Shown one piece after another: positions 46,940 to 57,685 of a stretch of 64,000 nt of DNA. This DNA is from Borrelia miyamotoi (lineage in GTDB: Bacteria > Spirochaetota > Spirochaetia > Borreliales > Borreliaceae): positions 806,001-870,000 of the forward strand of contig NZ_AP024371.1 of NCBI RefSeq assembly GCF_019668505.1. Reading direction: 5' to 3'. The position numbers and the translations under genes are program-made. Within the stretch, counting starts at the first letter, position 1; every line of letters starts with the position of its first letter. The notes below the pieces were generated by a model. The model was not told the origin of the DNA and did no database searches. It worked only from the letters and a program-made list of their open reading frames with translations.

Positions 46940-48442
46940 ATGAGTTTCATAGAGCTTTTGAATACTTTTTTTAAAAGTAGGCTTATTTTCTTAAGCTTGT
47001 TTTTACTTATTTCATGTCTGACTAATCAAGATGCTAATTTATCTTTTCATTTTATTGATGATATTGAAAAGCCAAATATTGATGAGCTGGATGTTAAGGA
47101 AAGAAGTTATTTATCGGGGCTTAAAGATAATGAATTCTTTTTCTTAAGTGATGCTTTTTTAAAGGAAGATAATTCTTATTTTAAAATGGCTAGGGAGAGT
47201 TATGCTCAGAAAAATATTGGTATGACTAGTTATTATTTAAATAAAATCATAACTGATAAGAAAAGTTATGGTAAAGAATTAATTGCTAAGGCCAATTTAT
47301 TTTTTGGTTATGTTAATTATAGTATGGGTGCTTATGATCTGTCTGAATATAATTTTGATAATTTTTTAAAAGATTATAAATATTCTCATGCTAGTCTTAG
47401 GATTGCTGAATTAAAATATTTTGTTAAAGATAGAATGGGTGCTATTTCTGCATTAAGGGATGTTGATAAATTTTCTCTTGATTCAGACTATGATCTAGGA
47501 ATTTATAATTTCTTAAATAATAAATTTGGGATAAATTATTTAAATTTAAAGACTTTAGGATTTTTGGATAATAGTATTTTTGATATGTTTATTTTTGGAA
47601 GTAATGTTTTTGTTTCAAATATATTTGGTGGTCTTTTAAGGTATGATATTCAGAATAATGAATATAAAGTTTATATTAAAGACAAAAAAAATATCGTTTT
47701 AAATGGTCTTAGAGGTTTTGCAGAGCATAAGGGAATTATATATGTTGGGGGAAATGATGCTCTTTATTATATTGATGATTTGAAAGGTTTGATCAAGCAA
47801 GTTAAAATACCTTTAAATGTTAATTTAAATAGTGTACAAGTTTTGATGAGCGCTAAGGATGGAATTTTTATTGGTACTCTGGATTCTGGGCTATGGTTTT
47901 ATTCTGATATGGGTGAGTGGACTTGTATCAAACTTGATTCTAAGAGGATCTCATCATTGTATTTAGATGAACAGAAAAATTTATTGTTGGTAGGGACAAT
48001 GGATAAAAGTATTTATAGCGTTGCTTTAACTAATTTTTATGACGTTAAACATTTAAATTTTTTTAGCAAGGCAGATAGTGAGAAAAATATTAATTTTATA
48101 AAAGAATATGATGGTAGTTATTATGTTGGGACTTATGGAGGTGGTCTTTTTAGATTAAATTTAGATAATCACACATATGTAAAATATAGTGTTAGTAATG
48201 ATCCTAGTGTTGGATATTTTCTAGATATGGAAATAAGAGATAATAAATTATTATTTGCAACTTTTGAGCATGGTTTATTAATTTATGATACAGCAAGTAA
48301 TAGTTGGGATTATTTAGGTCCTCGTGATGGACTTATCAGTTTAAATTTAGTAAAAATTTTAAATTTTAAAGATTATGTTTTACTTGGGACCTTAAATAAT
48401 GGTTTGGTTTTTGTAAATGAAAGTATTAAAAAACAATTATGA
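46940..48442 (+). CDS. Lipoprotein with TPR-like and beta-propeller repeats
   Basis: 500 residues. The hydrophobic start ends in LLISC, a lipobox with C26. Residues 75-190 look helical and TPR-like (AKANLFFGYVNYSMGAYDLSE). From about 210 on, repeated short motifs such as IYVGGNDALYYID, IFIGTLDSGLWFYS and YYVGTYGGGLFRLN suggest a beta-propeller like those of periplasmic sensor domains. No catalytic residues are recognised. It ends 26 bases inside lptF, so it probably belongs with the lptF-lptG pair. Confidence 0.75.
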   Translation: MSFIELLNTFFKSRLIFLSLFLLISCLTNQDANLSFHFIDDIEKPNIDELDVKERSYLSGLKDNEFFFLSDAFLKEDNSYFKMARESYAQKNIGMTSYYLNKIITDKKSYGKELIAKANLFFGYVNYSMGAYDLSEYNFDNFLKDYKYSHASLRIAELKYFVKDRMGAISALRDVDKFSLDSDYDLGIYNFLNNKFGINYLNLKTLGFLDNSIFDMFIFGSNVFVSNIFGGLLRYDIQNNEYKVYIKDKKNIVLNGLRGFAEHKGIIYVGGNDALYYIDDLKGLIKQVKIPLNVNLNSVQVLMSAKDGIFIGTLDSGLWFYSDMGEWTCIKLDSKRISSLYLDEQKNLLLVGTMDKSIYSVALTNFYDVKHLNFFSKADSEKNINFIKEYDGSYYVGTYGGGLFRLNLDNHTYVKYSVSNDPSVGYFLDMEIRDNKLLFATFEHGLLIYDTASNSWDYLGPRDGLISLNLVKILNFKDYVLLGTLNNGLVFVNESIKKQL

Positions 48443-49706
48443 AGTTTATATAGTTCATGAATTTTGTAAGTATTTTTTAATTACTTTTTTGTTTTTTTTC
48501 TTTGTGTTTTTTGTAAATCAAATACTTTTTTTTATGAGAGTACTTCTTCAAAACTATGTCCCATTTTTCAAGGCTTTTATTTTTGTGATATATTCGCTTC
48601 CCATGGTAATTAATCTTTCACCTCCTTTTGCAGCTTTGCTCTCAGTTGTGCTTACCATTTACAGGTTTAAACTTAATAATGAAATGTTAGCTTTTAGATC
48701 AATTGGAATATCTGTTATTGATTTGTTATTTCCATTTTTAAAATTAGGTTTACTTATTGCGTTGATTTCTTTTGTTGCAAACGATTTTTTGCTTCCTCTT
48801 GGTTCTATTGGTAGATTAAAAATTTTTAATGAAATAAAAGAAGAAGTGCCTCATTTGATATTAAAGCCTTATTCAAGCAAACAGTATGGGGATTTAATCT
48901 TTGTATCAGGAGAAAAATCTGAGACGGGATATAAAAATGTTACTTTTTTTGATAATACTAGACTTAAAGGTTATGACAGAATATTTATGGCAAGGGAACT
49001 TAATATTAAAAAAGAAAGTTATCAAGTTTATTTCATTTTAAATGATGTTTTATCGATTGCTTTAACAGAAGATGAGAGTGGATTTTATGATTATTTTTAT
49101 GCTGATCGAATGAAATATTCAATTGAGCAAGTTACTTTTAGTGATAATTGGCTATTGAGTAATGTAACACCATCTCAAATGAGTATAAGGGATGTTATGA
49201 AACTTATTGTTAAGCAAAATAATTTGGTTAAAGAGTTAAATATCAAAAATGATTTAGAGGAAGATTTTTTGAGTTTAAATTTTTCAAGTACTTATTTAAA
49301 TTATTTATATGATAAGAGCAACATTTTTAATGAAGATTCTGTTATTGAAAACTTAAATTATTTGCATAACTTAAGTTTAAGTTATACTCCTTATAAAGAT
49401 CTGGTTATGCAGAAAAATCATGCTCTTTTTTATCTGGAATTTTATCAAAAAATTAGTTTACCATTATCTGTTTTATTTTTTATTTTTTTAGCTTTTGGTA
49501 TGGGTATGTACTCAAATAAGAAATATTCTATTATTCTTGAACTTGTGATTTCAATTCTTATTTGTGTTTTTTATTGGACAATGTTTATTGGTGGAAAAGT
49601 TTATACTGTTCAGAATGCTTCAAATCCTTTTGTTGTAACTATTTTGCCAAATTTATTGTTAATTTTCATAGGTGCAATACTTTTTTTTAGACTTTTAAAA
49701 AAATGA
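48417..49706 (+). CDS. lptF: LptF/YjgP-type permease
   Basis: 429 residues: two N-terminal membrane segments (about 17-40 and 58-82) and a third (97-118), the NNEMLAFRSIGIS coupling helix, a periplasmic beta-jellyroll and three C-terminal membrane segments (about 345-365, 375-395, 405-425). In other Gram-negatives it is the membrane part of the LptBFG lipopolysaccharide extractor. Borrelia makes no LPS, so a different lipid or lipoprotein cargo is probable. Overlaps its partner lptG by 4 bases. Confidence 0.83.
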   Translation: MKVLKNNYEVYIVHEFCKYFLITFLFFFFVFFVNQILFFMRVLLQNYVPFFKAFIFVIYSLPMVINLSPPFAALLSVVLTIYRFKLNNEMLAFRSIGISVIDLLFPFLKLGLLIALISFVANDFLLPLGSIGRLKIFNEIKEEVPHLILKPYSSKQYGDLIFVSGEKSETGYKNVTFFDNTRLKGYDRIFMARELNIKKESYQVYFILNDVLSIALTEDESGFYDYFYADRMKYSIEQVTFSDNWLLSNVTPSQMSIRDVMKLIVKQNNLVKELNIKNDLEEDFLSLNFSSTYLNYLYDKSNIFNEDSVIENLNYLHNLSLSYTPYKDLVMQKNHALFYLEFYQKISLPLSVLFFIFLAFGMGMYSNKKYSIILELVISILICVFYWTMFIGGKVYTVQNASNPFVVTILPNLLLIFIGAILFFRLLKK

Positions 49707-50770
49707 GAGTAGATAAGCTTTTTGTAAATAATATACTATCGACCTTTTTGGTTATGAATTTGTTTTTTGTGATCTTACTTGTGCTTTTCGATTTGTTTAC
49801 AAATATTTTCAATTATATTGATAATAATCTTAGTATTAATGATATTATTTACATTTATTATCTTTATTTGCCAAAATCTTTTTCAGATGGTTTGGCTTTA
49901 TCTTTTCTTTTTGCCGTTTCTAATCTTATTGGCAATCTCTCCATGAGAAATGAAATGATAGGACTTTTTAGTTGTGGAATTTCCATTTTTAGGATATTAA
50001 TTTCGATAATGATCATTAGTGTTTTTATCTCAATAATGCTCTTTTTTTTTGATAATTATTTGGTTATAGATACTGTTGCTAAAAGGGATGTTTTTCTTAA
50101 AAATAGTATTGAAAGTTATAGTGCAAATGATAGAAATATAATCATTAAGGATTTTGCAAGAGAAATTTACAATATTAGGCGTTATGATGTTAAGCATAAT
50201 ACTATTTCTAATCTAATAATTATTTTAAAAGATAAAGATGATAATTTTAAAAAAAGGTATGATATAAGTAAGGCTGAGTGGATTGATGATAGATGGCATC
50301 TTTATGGTGTAAGAGAATTTTCTAAGGTAGAACGAGACGTGGTAGAGAAATTTTATGAAATTCGTGATGGAACTGGGATTGTTAATTTAGAGCCTGAATA
50401 TATTAAGGTAGTTATGCTTTCTTCAAAAACATTGAATTTTTCAAGGCTTATTAATTGGATTGGAAACCTTAGGAGAGAAAATTTGGATTATTCTGAAGCT
50501 TTGTTTGATTTTTTAAATAGGATATTTTTTTCATTTAGACTAATACTTCTTAGTTTTACTGTAGTTTTTGTAAGTCTTGCTTTGAAAAAAAATATTTTTA
50601 TATGGAGTTTACTAAATAGTATTGCGTTTGCAGTTGTGTATGTAATTTTAATTACAATTTTTAACTTTTTAGCTGATCTTGGCTATTTGCCTATAGCAGT
50701 TGCAAGTTCATTGCCCACTGTTTTGTTTATTATTATTAATTTTGTTATTTATAATCTTGTATATAAGTAG
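49703..50770 (+). CDS. lptG: LptG/YjgQ-type permease
   Basis: 355 residues with the same layout as LptF: N-terminal membrane segments, the coupling helix NEMIGLFSCGISIFR, a periplasmic domain (about 120-255) and C-terminal membrane segments. LptF and LptG form a heterodimer served by the ATPase LptB, which is not in this window. The 4-base overlap with lptF supports joint production. Confidence 0.83.
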   Translation: MRVDKLFVNNILSTFLVMNLFFVILLVLFDLFTNIFNYIDNNLSINDIIYIYYLYLPKSFSDGLALSFLFAVSNLIGNLSMRNEMIGLFSCGISIFRILISIMIISVFISIMLFFFDNYLVIDTVAKRDVFLKNSIESYSANDRNIIIKDFAREIYNIRRYDVKHNTISNLIIILKDKDDNFKKRYDISKAEWIDDRWHLYGVREFSKVERDVVEKFYEIRDGTGIVNLEPEYIKVVMLSSKTLNFSRLINWIGNLRRENLDYSEALFDFLNRIFFSFRLILLSFTVVFVSLALKKNIFIWSLLNSIAFAVVYVILITIFNFLADLGYLPIAVASSLPTVLFIIINFVIYNLVYK

Positions 50771-50788
50771 TAGGTTTTTAAAAAGTTT

Positions 50789-51916
50789 ATGTTTAATATT
50801 ATTAAAACTGATAAGAATTCTTATGCAAGGCTTGGTATGCTTAAACTTCCTCATGGAAAGGTAAGAACCCCATGTTTTATGCCAGTTGGTACTTTAGGGG
50901 CAATGAAAGGGTTAAAGCATGATGTGCTTGATAAGTTAGGATGTAATTTAATACTTGCAAATACTTATCATCTGTATTTAAGGCCTGGTGTTGATGTAAT
51001 TAAAGAATATGGAAACTTGCATAATTTTACAGCTTGGAATAAGAATTTTTTGACGGATTCTGGGGGATTTCAGGTTTTTTCTTTATCTAATCTTAGAAAA
51101 ATTGAGATTGACGGGATAGATTTTAGATCTCATATTGATGGATCTAGGCACTATTTTACACCTGAAAGTGTTTTTAAGATGCAAGAAATTTTTGAAAGTG
51201 ATATTATCATGGCACTTGATATTTGTAGTTCTTATGGGATTGATTATAGTGAAGCAAATTTATATACAAATATTACAACCTCTTGGGCTCGTCGTACATT
51301 GAGTGCTTATGAGAATAGAAAAGATGGATATGATGGTCTTTTATTCTTAATAACTCAAGGTAATTTTTTTAAAGATTTAAGGAAAAGAAGTACTGAGGAT
51401 ATTTTAGACTTAGATAGTCCTGGTGTAGCCATTGGTGGAATTTCTGTCGGAGAACCAAGAGATAAATATTTAGAGATTCTTGAATATAATTCTTCATTAA
51501 TACCTAAAGATAAGCCAAAGTATGTAATGGGAATTGGCACTCCACATTATATATTGGATGCAATATATTATGGTGTTGATATTTTTGATTGTGTTAATCC
51601 TACAAGAATTGCTAGACATGGTTCACTTTTAACCGATAATGGAATATTGCGTATTAAACGATCTGAATTTGCTGTTGATACTTCTCCTGTTGAGCAAGGT
51701 TGTTATTGTACTTTATGTACAAGGTATTCAAGAGGTTATTTAAGGCATTTAATCAAATCAGGAGAAACTTTTGGAGTGATGTTGGCCAGTGAGCATAATA
51801 TTCACTATATGTTTCGACTTATTGAAAAAGCCCGAAATGCAATTATGAATGATGATTTTATAAAATTTAAAAAGCTTTATTTAAGCAAATATGATGAAGG
51901 TAATTGTAATGAATAA
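50789..51916 (+). CDS. tgt: tRNA-guanine transglycosylase
   Basis: 375 residues exchanging G34 of GUN tRNAs for a queuosine precursor. The active-site motif is [11 protein letters not shown], substrate loop VGGxSVGEP is seen as IGGISVGEP, and zinc ligands lie in CYCTLC with a later histidine. Length is normal. Start ATG 50789 lies 18 bases after lptG; its end overlaps murJ by 8 bases. Confidence 0.95.
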   Translation: MFNIIKTDKNSYARLGMLKLPHGKVRTPCFMPVGTLGAMKGLKHDVLDKLGCNLILANTYHLYLRPGVDVIKEYGNLHNFTAWNKNFLTDSGGFQVFSLSNLRKIEIDGIDFRSHIDGSRHYFTPESVFKMQEIFESDIIMALDICSSYGIDYSEANLYTNITTSWARRTLSAYENRKDGYDGLLFLITQGNFFKDLRKRSTEDILDLDSPGVAIGGISVGEPRDKYLEILEYNSSLIPKDKPKYVMGIGTPHYILDAIYYGVDIFDCVNPTRIARHGSLLTDNGILRIKRSEFAVDTSPVEQGCYCTLCTRYSRGYLRHLIKSGETFGVMLASEHNIHYMFRLIEKARNAIMNDDFIKFKKLYLSKYDEGNCNE

Positions 51917-53432
51917 ATATATGTTTTCAACAATTGTTATGATGATTTCAATTTTTTTTTCTCGTATAATGGGTTTTGTTAAGATAAAAGTATTTTCTTA
52001 TTATTTTGGAGCAAATCTTGAAGCGGATATTTTTAATTATGTTTTTAATATTCCAAATAATTTGAGAAAGATTATTTCAGAAGGTGCAATGACTTCGGCT
52101 TTCATGCCTGAATTTATTCATGAAAAAAATAAATCTAATAAGCATGCTATTGATTTTTTCAGACGAGTTGTTACCTTTAATATTATAAGTATTAGCCTTA
52201 GCATTTTTATTATGATTCTTTTTTCTAGACAAATTATGTATTTTGTATCTTCTTATAGAGGTAGTCATTTAGAGTTAGCTAGTTATATGTTTAATTACTT
52301 AATATTTTATGTATTGCTTATAAGCTTAACATCAATATTTGCATCGGTTTTAAATTCTTATAAGTTTTTTTTCATTCCATCTTTTTCTCCCATTATGCTC
52401 TCTTTTAGTACTATCTTAAGTATATATTTATTTTATAAGCAATATGGGATATATAGTGCTGTTATTGGGGTGATTGTTGGTGGGATTTTTCAGTTTTTAT
52501 TCCAGATGATAAATTGTATTTATATTGGTCTTATATATATACCGATATTTAATTTTAATAATCCTTCATTTTTAAGGTTTTTGAAGCGATGGGCACATGT
52601 GTTTTTGTCGTCCTTGGTGACAATTACTACTCAGCAAGTTTCATTTGCGTTGGCATCAACCTTAGATATTGGAAGTATTTCTGTTTTAAGTAATGCAATT
52701 GTTTATTATCAGCTTCCTGTTGGAATTTTTTATGTCTCTATTTCTACAGTTATTTTTCCTAAAATGACTGAATATGCTTCTTTGGGAAATAAAAAAGGAT
52801 TAAATGCTATTTTGAATCAGGGGATTGATATTTTGATTTTTGTTTTAGTTCCGATTTCATTTTTGTTGTATATTTGGGCTAATCCTATTTTAAATTTATT
52901 GCTTACAGGAGGTAAATTTTCTGTATATGATACGCAACGTACTGTTAGTGTGTTGCAGTATTTTTTAATTGGGTTGCCATTCTCTTCAATTTTTGGGCTT
53001 TTTCAGAAATATTACTTTTCAATTTGTAATTCAAAAATTCCTCTTTACTTTAGTCTTCTTTTTGCTTTTCTTGATATTACAATCTCAGTTTTTGGTATTA
53101 ACCTTTATAAGGTAGACATTTTACCTATTGCACAATCAGTTTCTTTCGCTTTATGTGTAGTTATTTTTTATTTTTTTGTTGGATTTAAGGGGGATATGAA
53201 ACTTGAACTTGTTAGATCGTTAATAGCCTTTATAAAGGCATTTATTGTGCTTATTCCTTTGTATTTATTTTATACTCTTTTTAATGGCTTTAGGTGGGAT
53301 ATAGGGTTTAGTTTTAGTAATTTTTGCTTCTTAGGTTTTGCAGGTATTGGGAGTATTATTGTTTTAATAGTTTGTTATTATTTGCTTGGGGTTAATAAAG
53401 TTTTTAAATTCATTGGTAGGGAGATTGTATGA
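51909..53432 (+). CDS. murJ: Lipid II flippase MurJ (MviN)
   Basis: 507 residues with some 14 hydrophobic segments and the MurJ start pattern: [17 protein letters not shown], then a [20 protein letters not shown] block split by a short loop, and the central [11 protein letters not shown] segment. It flips lipid II to the periplasmic side for peptidoglycan synthesis. ATG 51909 is preferred, with GAAGG 8 bases upstream; earlier in-frame ATGs lie inside tgt. Confidence 0.93.
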   Translation: MNKYMFSTIVMMISIFFSRIMGFVKIKVFSYYFGANLEADIFNYVFNIPNNLRKIISEGAMTSAFMPEFIHEKNKSNKHAIDFFRRVVTFNIISISLSIFIMILFSRQIMYFVSSYRGSHLELASYMFNYLIFYVLLISLTSIFASVLNSYKFFFIPSFSPIMLSFSTILSIYLFYKQYGIYSAVIGVIVGGIFQFLFQMINCIYIGLIYIPIFNFNNPSFLRFLKRWAHVFLSSLVTITTQQVSFALASTLDIGSISVLSNAIVYYQLPVGIFYVSISTVIFPKMTEYASLGNKKGLNAILNQGIDILIFVLVPISFLLYIWANPILNLLLTGGKFSVYDTQRTVSVLQYFLIGLPFSSIFGLFQKYYFSICNSKIPLYFSLLFAFLDITISVFGINLYKVDILPIAQSVSFALCVVIFYFFVGFKGDMKLELVRSLIAFIKAFIVLIPLYLFYTLFNGFRWDIGFSFSNFCFLGFAGIGSIIVLIVCYYLLGVNKVFKFIGREIV

Positions 53433-54844
53433 GACTTTTCTACTTGATTTTTTTATGCTTTGTTATATTTAATGCTTTTGCAATTAAGATTTCAACATTC
53501 TCAGATAGATTCTTAGTGTCTCAACATTTTGAGCTTGGGGCCAATAAAAATTATTTTAGGAATGCTTCTATTAAAGATTCTGATTTTAAAAATGTTAATT
53601 TAAATATGAAGCGAGTAAGTGATGTGATTTCTTATGGACTTGATGCTCAAGTTATTGAAATTATTAATAGTCTTAAAAAATCAGGTGATGGTGAATATAA
53701 TGATTTACTTGAAAAGAGATTGCAGAAAACTTTTAATATTGTTCTTAAAAGATCAATTCTTGATTTGTTTTTATCTCTTAAATACTCGGGAGGTGTTGAT
53801 ACTGCTAATTATATTCTTGATAATTATGAGAGCAATAAATATCCTAATGATTTGATTAATTTATCAATTTTGTATCTTAAGGAATTTGGTAATAAGGCTT
53901 CATTGAAAAAAACGCTTATTGATATTCTTGAAAATAAAGAAGGTAATATTGCAGCTATTGCTGCTTATTATCTTGGTGAGCTTTCTTCTCCTGAATATTC
54001 AAAAGATATGATGAATGTTTATGATAAGTATTCTGGTAACGATGGAGTTAAATCTGCAATACTTATTGCAGTTGGTAAATCTCATGCTGTTGATTATGAA
54101 AATAGGTTTTATGAAATTTCTGTGGATAGTTATGAGAATCCATCAATTAAGGCATCAGCAATTAGAGCATTATCATATTTTGTACCTGAAAAAATAACAG
54201 AGAATGCCGGTTTATATCTTCAGAATAACAATAACAATTACTATGTTAAGGCTGCCATTTTAGAAGCACTCTCAAGAGATATATCATCAAAATCAAAAGA
54301 GATTTTACAAGATTTTCTAAGGGATTCTGATGAAAACATTAGGGTTAGTGCTGTTGAGGCTATTAAAGGTCATGGAGATATTGCTTCAAAAGAGATTCTA
54401 ATTTATAAGGTTAAAAGTGATCCTTCTTTAAAAGTCAGGGAAACATCTGGTAAGGCTTTAATAGATATAGGTTCTGGTTATGAAGAAATACAAAATATAA
54501 TGCTTGATTCTATCATTGAGAATAACTTTAAACTTACTATGTTTGTTTATCTTTTAGATAAAGATGTAAATTTTGCACTTTCAGTTGCTTTGAAACTCTT
54601 GGAAAAGGAAAATATTAATAAACCTTCAAAGATACTTACAGATATTGCTATGCTTCTTTCAGCTCGAAAGGGTAATTTTGATGATTTTTATTCTAGGATT
54701 ATTAATAGTCAAAATATTAACTTGATGAATTTTGCAGTGAGGGGAGCCGTTTATAATGCATCTTCTTTACTCTCAGGTAGACTTAAAGAGATCAAGAGAA
54801 CAACTAGTTCGGGATATTTAAAGAAACTTTTGGAAAATTATTGA
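53429..54844 (+). CDS. Exported HEAT-repeat protein
   Basis: 471 residues: signal peptide (cleavage after about residue 18, NAFA), a short linker, then a superhelix of HEAT-like repeats from about 80 on (for example AAIAAYYLGELSSPEY, SIKASAIRALSYFVPEK and NIRVSAVEAIKGHGD). Such folds bind partner proteins; the partner is unknown. The ATG overlaps the murJ stop by 4 bases, so it is made with MurJ. The end overlaps coaBC, read from the other strand, by 7 bases. Confidence 0.8.
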   Translation: MRLFYLIFLCFVIFNAFAIKISTFSDRFLVSQHFELGANKNYFRNASIKDSDFKNVNLNMKRVSDVISYGLDAQVIEIINSLKKSGDGEYNDLLEKRLQKTFNIVLKRSILDLFLSLKYSGGVDTANYILDNYESNKYPNDLINLSILYLKEFGNKASLKKTLIDILENKEGNIAAIAAYYLGELSSPEYSKDMMNVYDKYSGNDGVKSAILIAVGKSHAVDYENRFYEISVDSYENPSIKASAIRALSYFVPEKITENAGLYLQNNNNNYYVKAAILEALSRDISSKSKEILQDFLRDSDENIRVSAVEAIKGHGDIASKEILIYKVKSDPSLKVRETSGKALIDIGSGYEEIQNIMLDSIIENNFKLTMFVYLLDKDVNFALSVALKLLEKENINKPSKILTDIAMLLSARKGNFDDFYSRIINSQNINLMNFAVRGAVYNASSLLSGRLKEIKRTTSSGYLKKLLENY

Positions 54845-56013
54845 TATAATATTTTTAAAATTTCCTTTGCAGTTTCTTTTTTTGACAATTCAGGTAGTTC
54901 TTTAATATTGTTTTGGCCTATTATATAAATTTTGTTTAATCTTGATCCAAAATATTTTAAGTCATTTGCAATAATATAATCTAAATTTTTAGTTTTTAGT
55001 TTTTCTTTAGCTTTTTTTATTAGAATTTCATCTTTTTGAGCACAAAATCCAATAACAACTTGGTTTTTAGTTTTATTTTTACCTATATGTTTTATTATGT
55101 CCGGATTTTGGATGAACTTGATATTAAAGTATTTCATAGTATTTTTTTTGATTTTAAGATCATAAACTTTTTCGGGCCTAAAGTCTGCAACGGCGGCAGC
55201 AGCAATTATTATGTCGAATCCTTGATATATATTTATTGCTTCTTTGTACATTTCTGATGCTGTCTTGATTCTAATAACGTTTATTTCATAAGGTGTTTTT
55301 TCATCGCTGGGGCCTGTAATTATTGTTACATCAGCTCCAAGATCTCGCGCCTCAATTCCTAAAGTAAAGCCCATTTGACCTGTTGATTTGTTTGAGACGT
55401 AACGAATAGGATCTAATGCTTCTTCAGTTCTGGACGCAGTTATGAGTATTTTTTTACCTTTTAAAGGTAATTTTGGATCTAGCTCTTTTGATATTATATT
55501 TAAAATATCATTTTCGCTTTTAAGGCGTCCAATAGCATTTAAAGAGCATGCCAGAAATCCTTCTTCAGGTTCAATGAATTTGTAATTATATTTTTTTAAT
55601 TTTTTAATGTTTTCTTTTAGGATGGGGTTTTGGTACATTATGTTATTCATTGCTACTGCAAAATAAACTGGAACGGTGCTTGCAGATATGATTGTGCTTA
55701 AGGCATCATCAGCAATTCCTGAGGCAATTTTAGAGATAATATTGTATGTGGCTGGAATAATTAATATTAAATTTGCCCATCTTGCTAGATTTATATGTTC
55801 TACTTCTTCGTGGGTTGTGTCCCATAAACTTTTAATTACTCTATTTTGAGAGACAATCTCTAATGTTAGAGGGGTAATAAATTTAGTTGCATTGTCTGTC
55901 ATTATGACTTTGACATTATACCCCATCTTTACTAGGTTTGAGATGATATAAGCTGATTTATAGGCTGCGATTCCGCCGCACACTCCTATCAGTATGTTTT
56001 TGCGTTTGTTCAT
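54838..56013 (-). CDS. coaBC: Bifunctional CoaBC: PPC synthetase / decarboxylase
   Basis: 391 residues. The CoaC half has GVCGGIAAYK, the catalytic histidine in EEVEHINLARW, the AMNNIMYQNP motif and a conserved cysteine in GFLACS. The CoaB half starts near residue 185 (ILITASRTEEALDPIRYVSN) with the FCAQKDE end motif. It joins 4'-phosphopantothenate with cysteine and decarboxylates the product on the way to CoA. It is divergent from yhdT-panF, the pantothenate uptake genes, 56 bases apart. Confidence 0.93.
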   Translation of the reverse strand: MNKRKNILIGVCGGIAAYKSAYIISNLVKMGYNVKVIMTDNATKFITPLTLEIVSQNRVIKSLWDTTHEEVEHINLARWANLILIIPATYNIISKIASGIADDALSTIISASTVPVYFAVAMNNIMYQNPILKENIKKLKKYNYKFIEPEEGFLACSLNAIGRLKSENDILNIISKELDPKLPLKGKKILITASRTEEALDPIRYVSNKSTGQMGFTLGIEARDLGADVTIITGPSDEKTPYEINVIRIKTASEMYKEAINIYQGFDIIIAAAAVADFRPEKVYDLKIKKNTMKYFNIKFIQNPDIIKHIGKNKTKNQVVIGFCAQKDEILIKKAKEKLKTKNLDYIIANDLKYFGSRLNKIYIIGQNNIKELPELSKKETAKEILKILYQ

Positions 56014-56069
56014 GTTGATTTTATATACTATTATATAATTGTATTGAATATTTTTAAAAGGATTTTTGA

Positions 56070-56267
56070 TTGATAAATAAAGTATTTTTTGCAGTTCTAA
56101 TATATTTCTTTTTGTTTATTTGGTGGCTTGTTTCATATTGTTTGTCTTACTACTCTTCTATTGCTGTATTTGATGTTCCTCTTTGGTTTGTGCTGTCATG
56201 TATCTTTTTTCCTATTTTAAGTCTGTTATTAGTGTGTATTTTTGTGCTCTTTTTTAAGAATGACTAA
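56070..56267 (+). CDS. yhdT: Small YhdT/DUF997-type membrane protein
   Basis: 65 residues with two membrane segments (about 6-26 and 36-61). Small proteins of this type are often encoded before panF and may be an accessory part of the transporter. The TTG start has AAGGA 8 bases upstream, and the end overlaps panF by 8 bases. Call depends on size, topology and position. Confidence 0.68.
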   Translation: MINKVFFAVLIYFFLFIWWLVSYCLSYYSSIAVFDVPLWFVLSCIFFPILSLLLVCIFVLFFKND

Positions 56268-57681
56268 AAGTTTTTTTTTATTTTTGATCTTTTTGGTTTT
56301 GTATTGTGCTTTTGGATTCTTTTCTAGAAGAAAAAAAAAAGGAATTTTATTTCTGCGTAGTTATTTTCTTGCAAATCAAGGTCTAAATTTTTTTGTAATG
56401 GCACTACTTGTTGCTTCTAGCTATGTTAGTGCTAGTAGTTTTATATCAGGACCTTCAGCTGTTTATAGATATGGATTATCTTTTGTATTTTTAGCAGTTA
56501 TTCAAATTCCTACAAATTTAATTTTATTTGTTATTGTTGGTGAGAAATTAAATTTAGCATCTAAAAAAATTGGTGCTATAAATATTATTGATTATATTAG
56601 ATACAGATATTTTAGTTGTTCTTTAGCTTTTGTTAGTAGTTTGATAGTAATTTTCTTTTCTTTGTTTTTAGTTTCAGCTCAGCTTATGGGAGGTGCTAAA
56701 CTTTTGGAGGTTTTTTTTCAAACTAGTTATACTGATGCTCTTATTTTTTTCTCTTTATTTGTTTTTTTATATGTTTGTTTGGGGGGGTTTAAGATGATAG
56801 CATATGTGGATTCAATACAAGTAATTTTGATGGTCATGGCATCTATACTACTATTTTCAGAATTATCTAATTTGGGAGGTGGAATTAGTAATATCTTCAA
56901 GATGGCCAAATTAAACCTTAAGAATGATTTATTTTTGCCATCAAACTTGGATTTGAAAATTGAATATATAATTTCTTTTTGGATATTAATAGGCATTGGA
57001 TCATTAGGATTACCACAACTTGTGAATAATTTTATAGCATTTAAGGATGGTAGGGCTATCAGATTTTCTCTTCCTATTGTTACTTTTATAATAGGATTTC
57101 TGGTCGTTATTATGCATTTAATAGGTTTTTTTTCTCTTGTAATTTTCCCCGAATTTGAACCAAATGATAAAGTGATTTTAAATGTAGCATTAGAGGTATT
57201 AAATCCTGGAATCTTTATGTTATTTTTTATAGGGCTTTTATCAGCGATTATGTCTACAATAGATTCAGGTTTCCTTTTTTTATCTTCCATTTGGGTAAAG
57301 TTAATATTGTCATTAAGTGAGAATATTGTAACTAATGTTGGAATTAATAAAATTATTATTATTTCTAATGTTTGTTTTATGTTAATAATAGTGCTTTTAT
57401 CTTTAAAACCACCTGAATTTTTGCTTTTTTTGAATATTTTTGCAATTGGGGCTTTAGAAGTTGCATTTTTTTCTATTATTATTTTTGGACTTTATTTGAA
57501 TTTTGTAAGTAAAATATCAGCTTTTATTTCTCAATTTTTAGGGCTTTTAAGTTATTTAGCCATAATTTTTTACGGGGAGGTAGGTAGTTATCATTTTCAT
57601 CCTGTTGTTCCTTCACTTTTTATCTCTGTATGTTCATTTTTAATAGTTAATTTTGTTTGTCAAAAATGTAGTAATATTTAG
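56260..57681 (+). CDS. panF: Sodium/pantothenate symporter PanF
   Basis: 473 residues of the sodium:solute symporter family with about 13 membrane segments. Family marks are LVASSYVSASSFISGPSA near the start and GLLSAIMSTIDSGFLFLSS later on, which hold the sodium-site serines. Together with neighbouring coaBC it fits import of pantothenate, as this organism lacks room for de novo synthesis. ATG 56260 overlaps the yhdT stop; an earlier in-frame codon is possible. Confidence 0.88.
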   Translation: MTKSFFLFLIFLVLYCAFGFFSRRKKKGILFLRSYFLANQGLNFFVMALLVASSYVSASSFISGPSAVYRYGLSFVFLAVIQIPTNLILFVIVGEKLNLASKKIGAINIIDYIRYRYFSCSLAFVSSLIVIFFSLFLVSAQLMGGAKLLEVFFQTSYTDALIFFSLFVFLYVCLGGFKMIAYVDSIQVILMVMASILLFSELSNLGGGISNIFKMAKLNLKNDLFLPSNLDLKIEYIISFWILIGIGSLGLPQLVNNFIAFKDGRAIRFSLPIVTFIIGFLVVIMHLIGFFSLVIFPEFEPNDKVILNVALEVLNPGIFMLFFIGLLSAIMSTIDSGFLFLSSIWVKLILSLSENIVTNVGINKIIIISNVCFMLIIVLLSLKPPEFLLFLNIFAIGALEVAFFSIIIFGLYLNFVSKISAFISQFLGLLSYLAIIFYGEVGSYHFHPVVPSLFISVCSFLIVNFVCQKCSNI

Positions 57682-57685
57682 TTAT

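Noticed and set aside
56727..57290. 187-codon open frame on the minus strand
   Set aside because: It is fully antisense to panF, a clear membrane transporter gene, and shows no ribosome site or protein family pattern.
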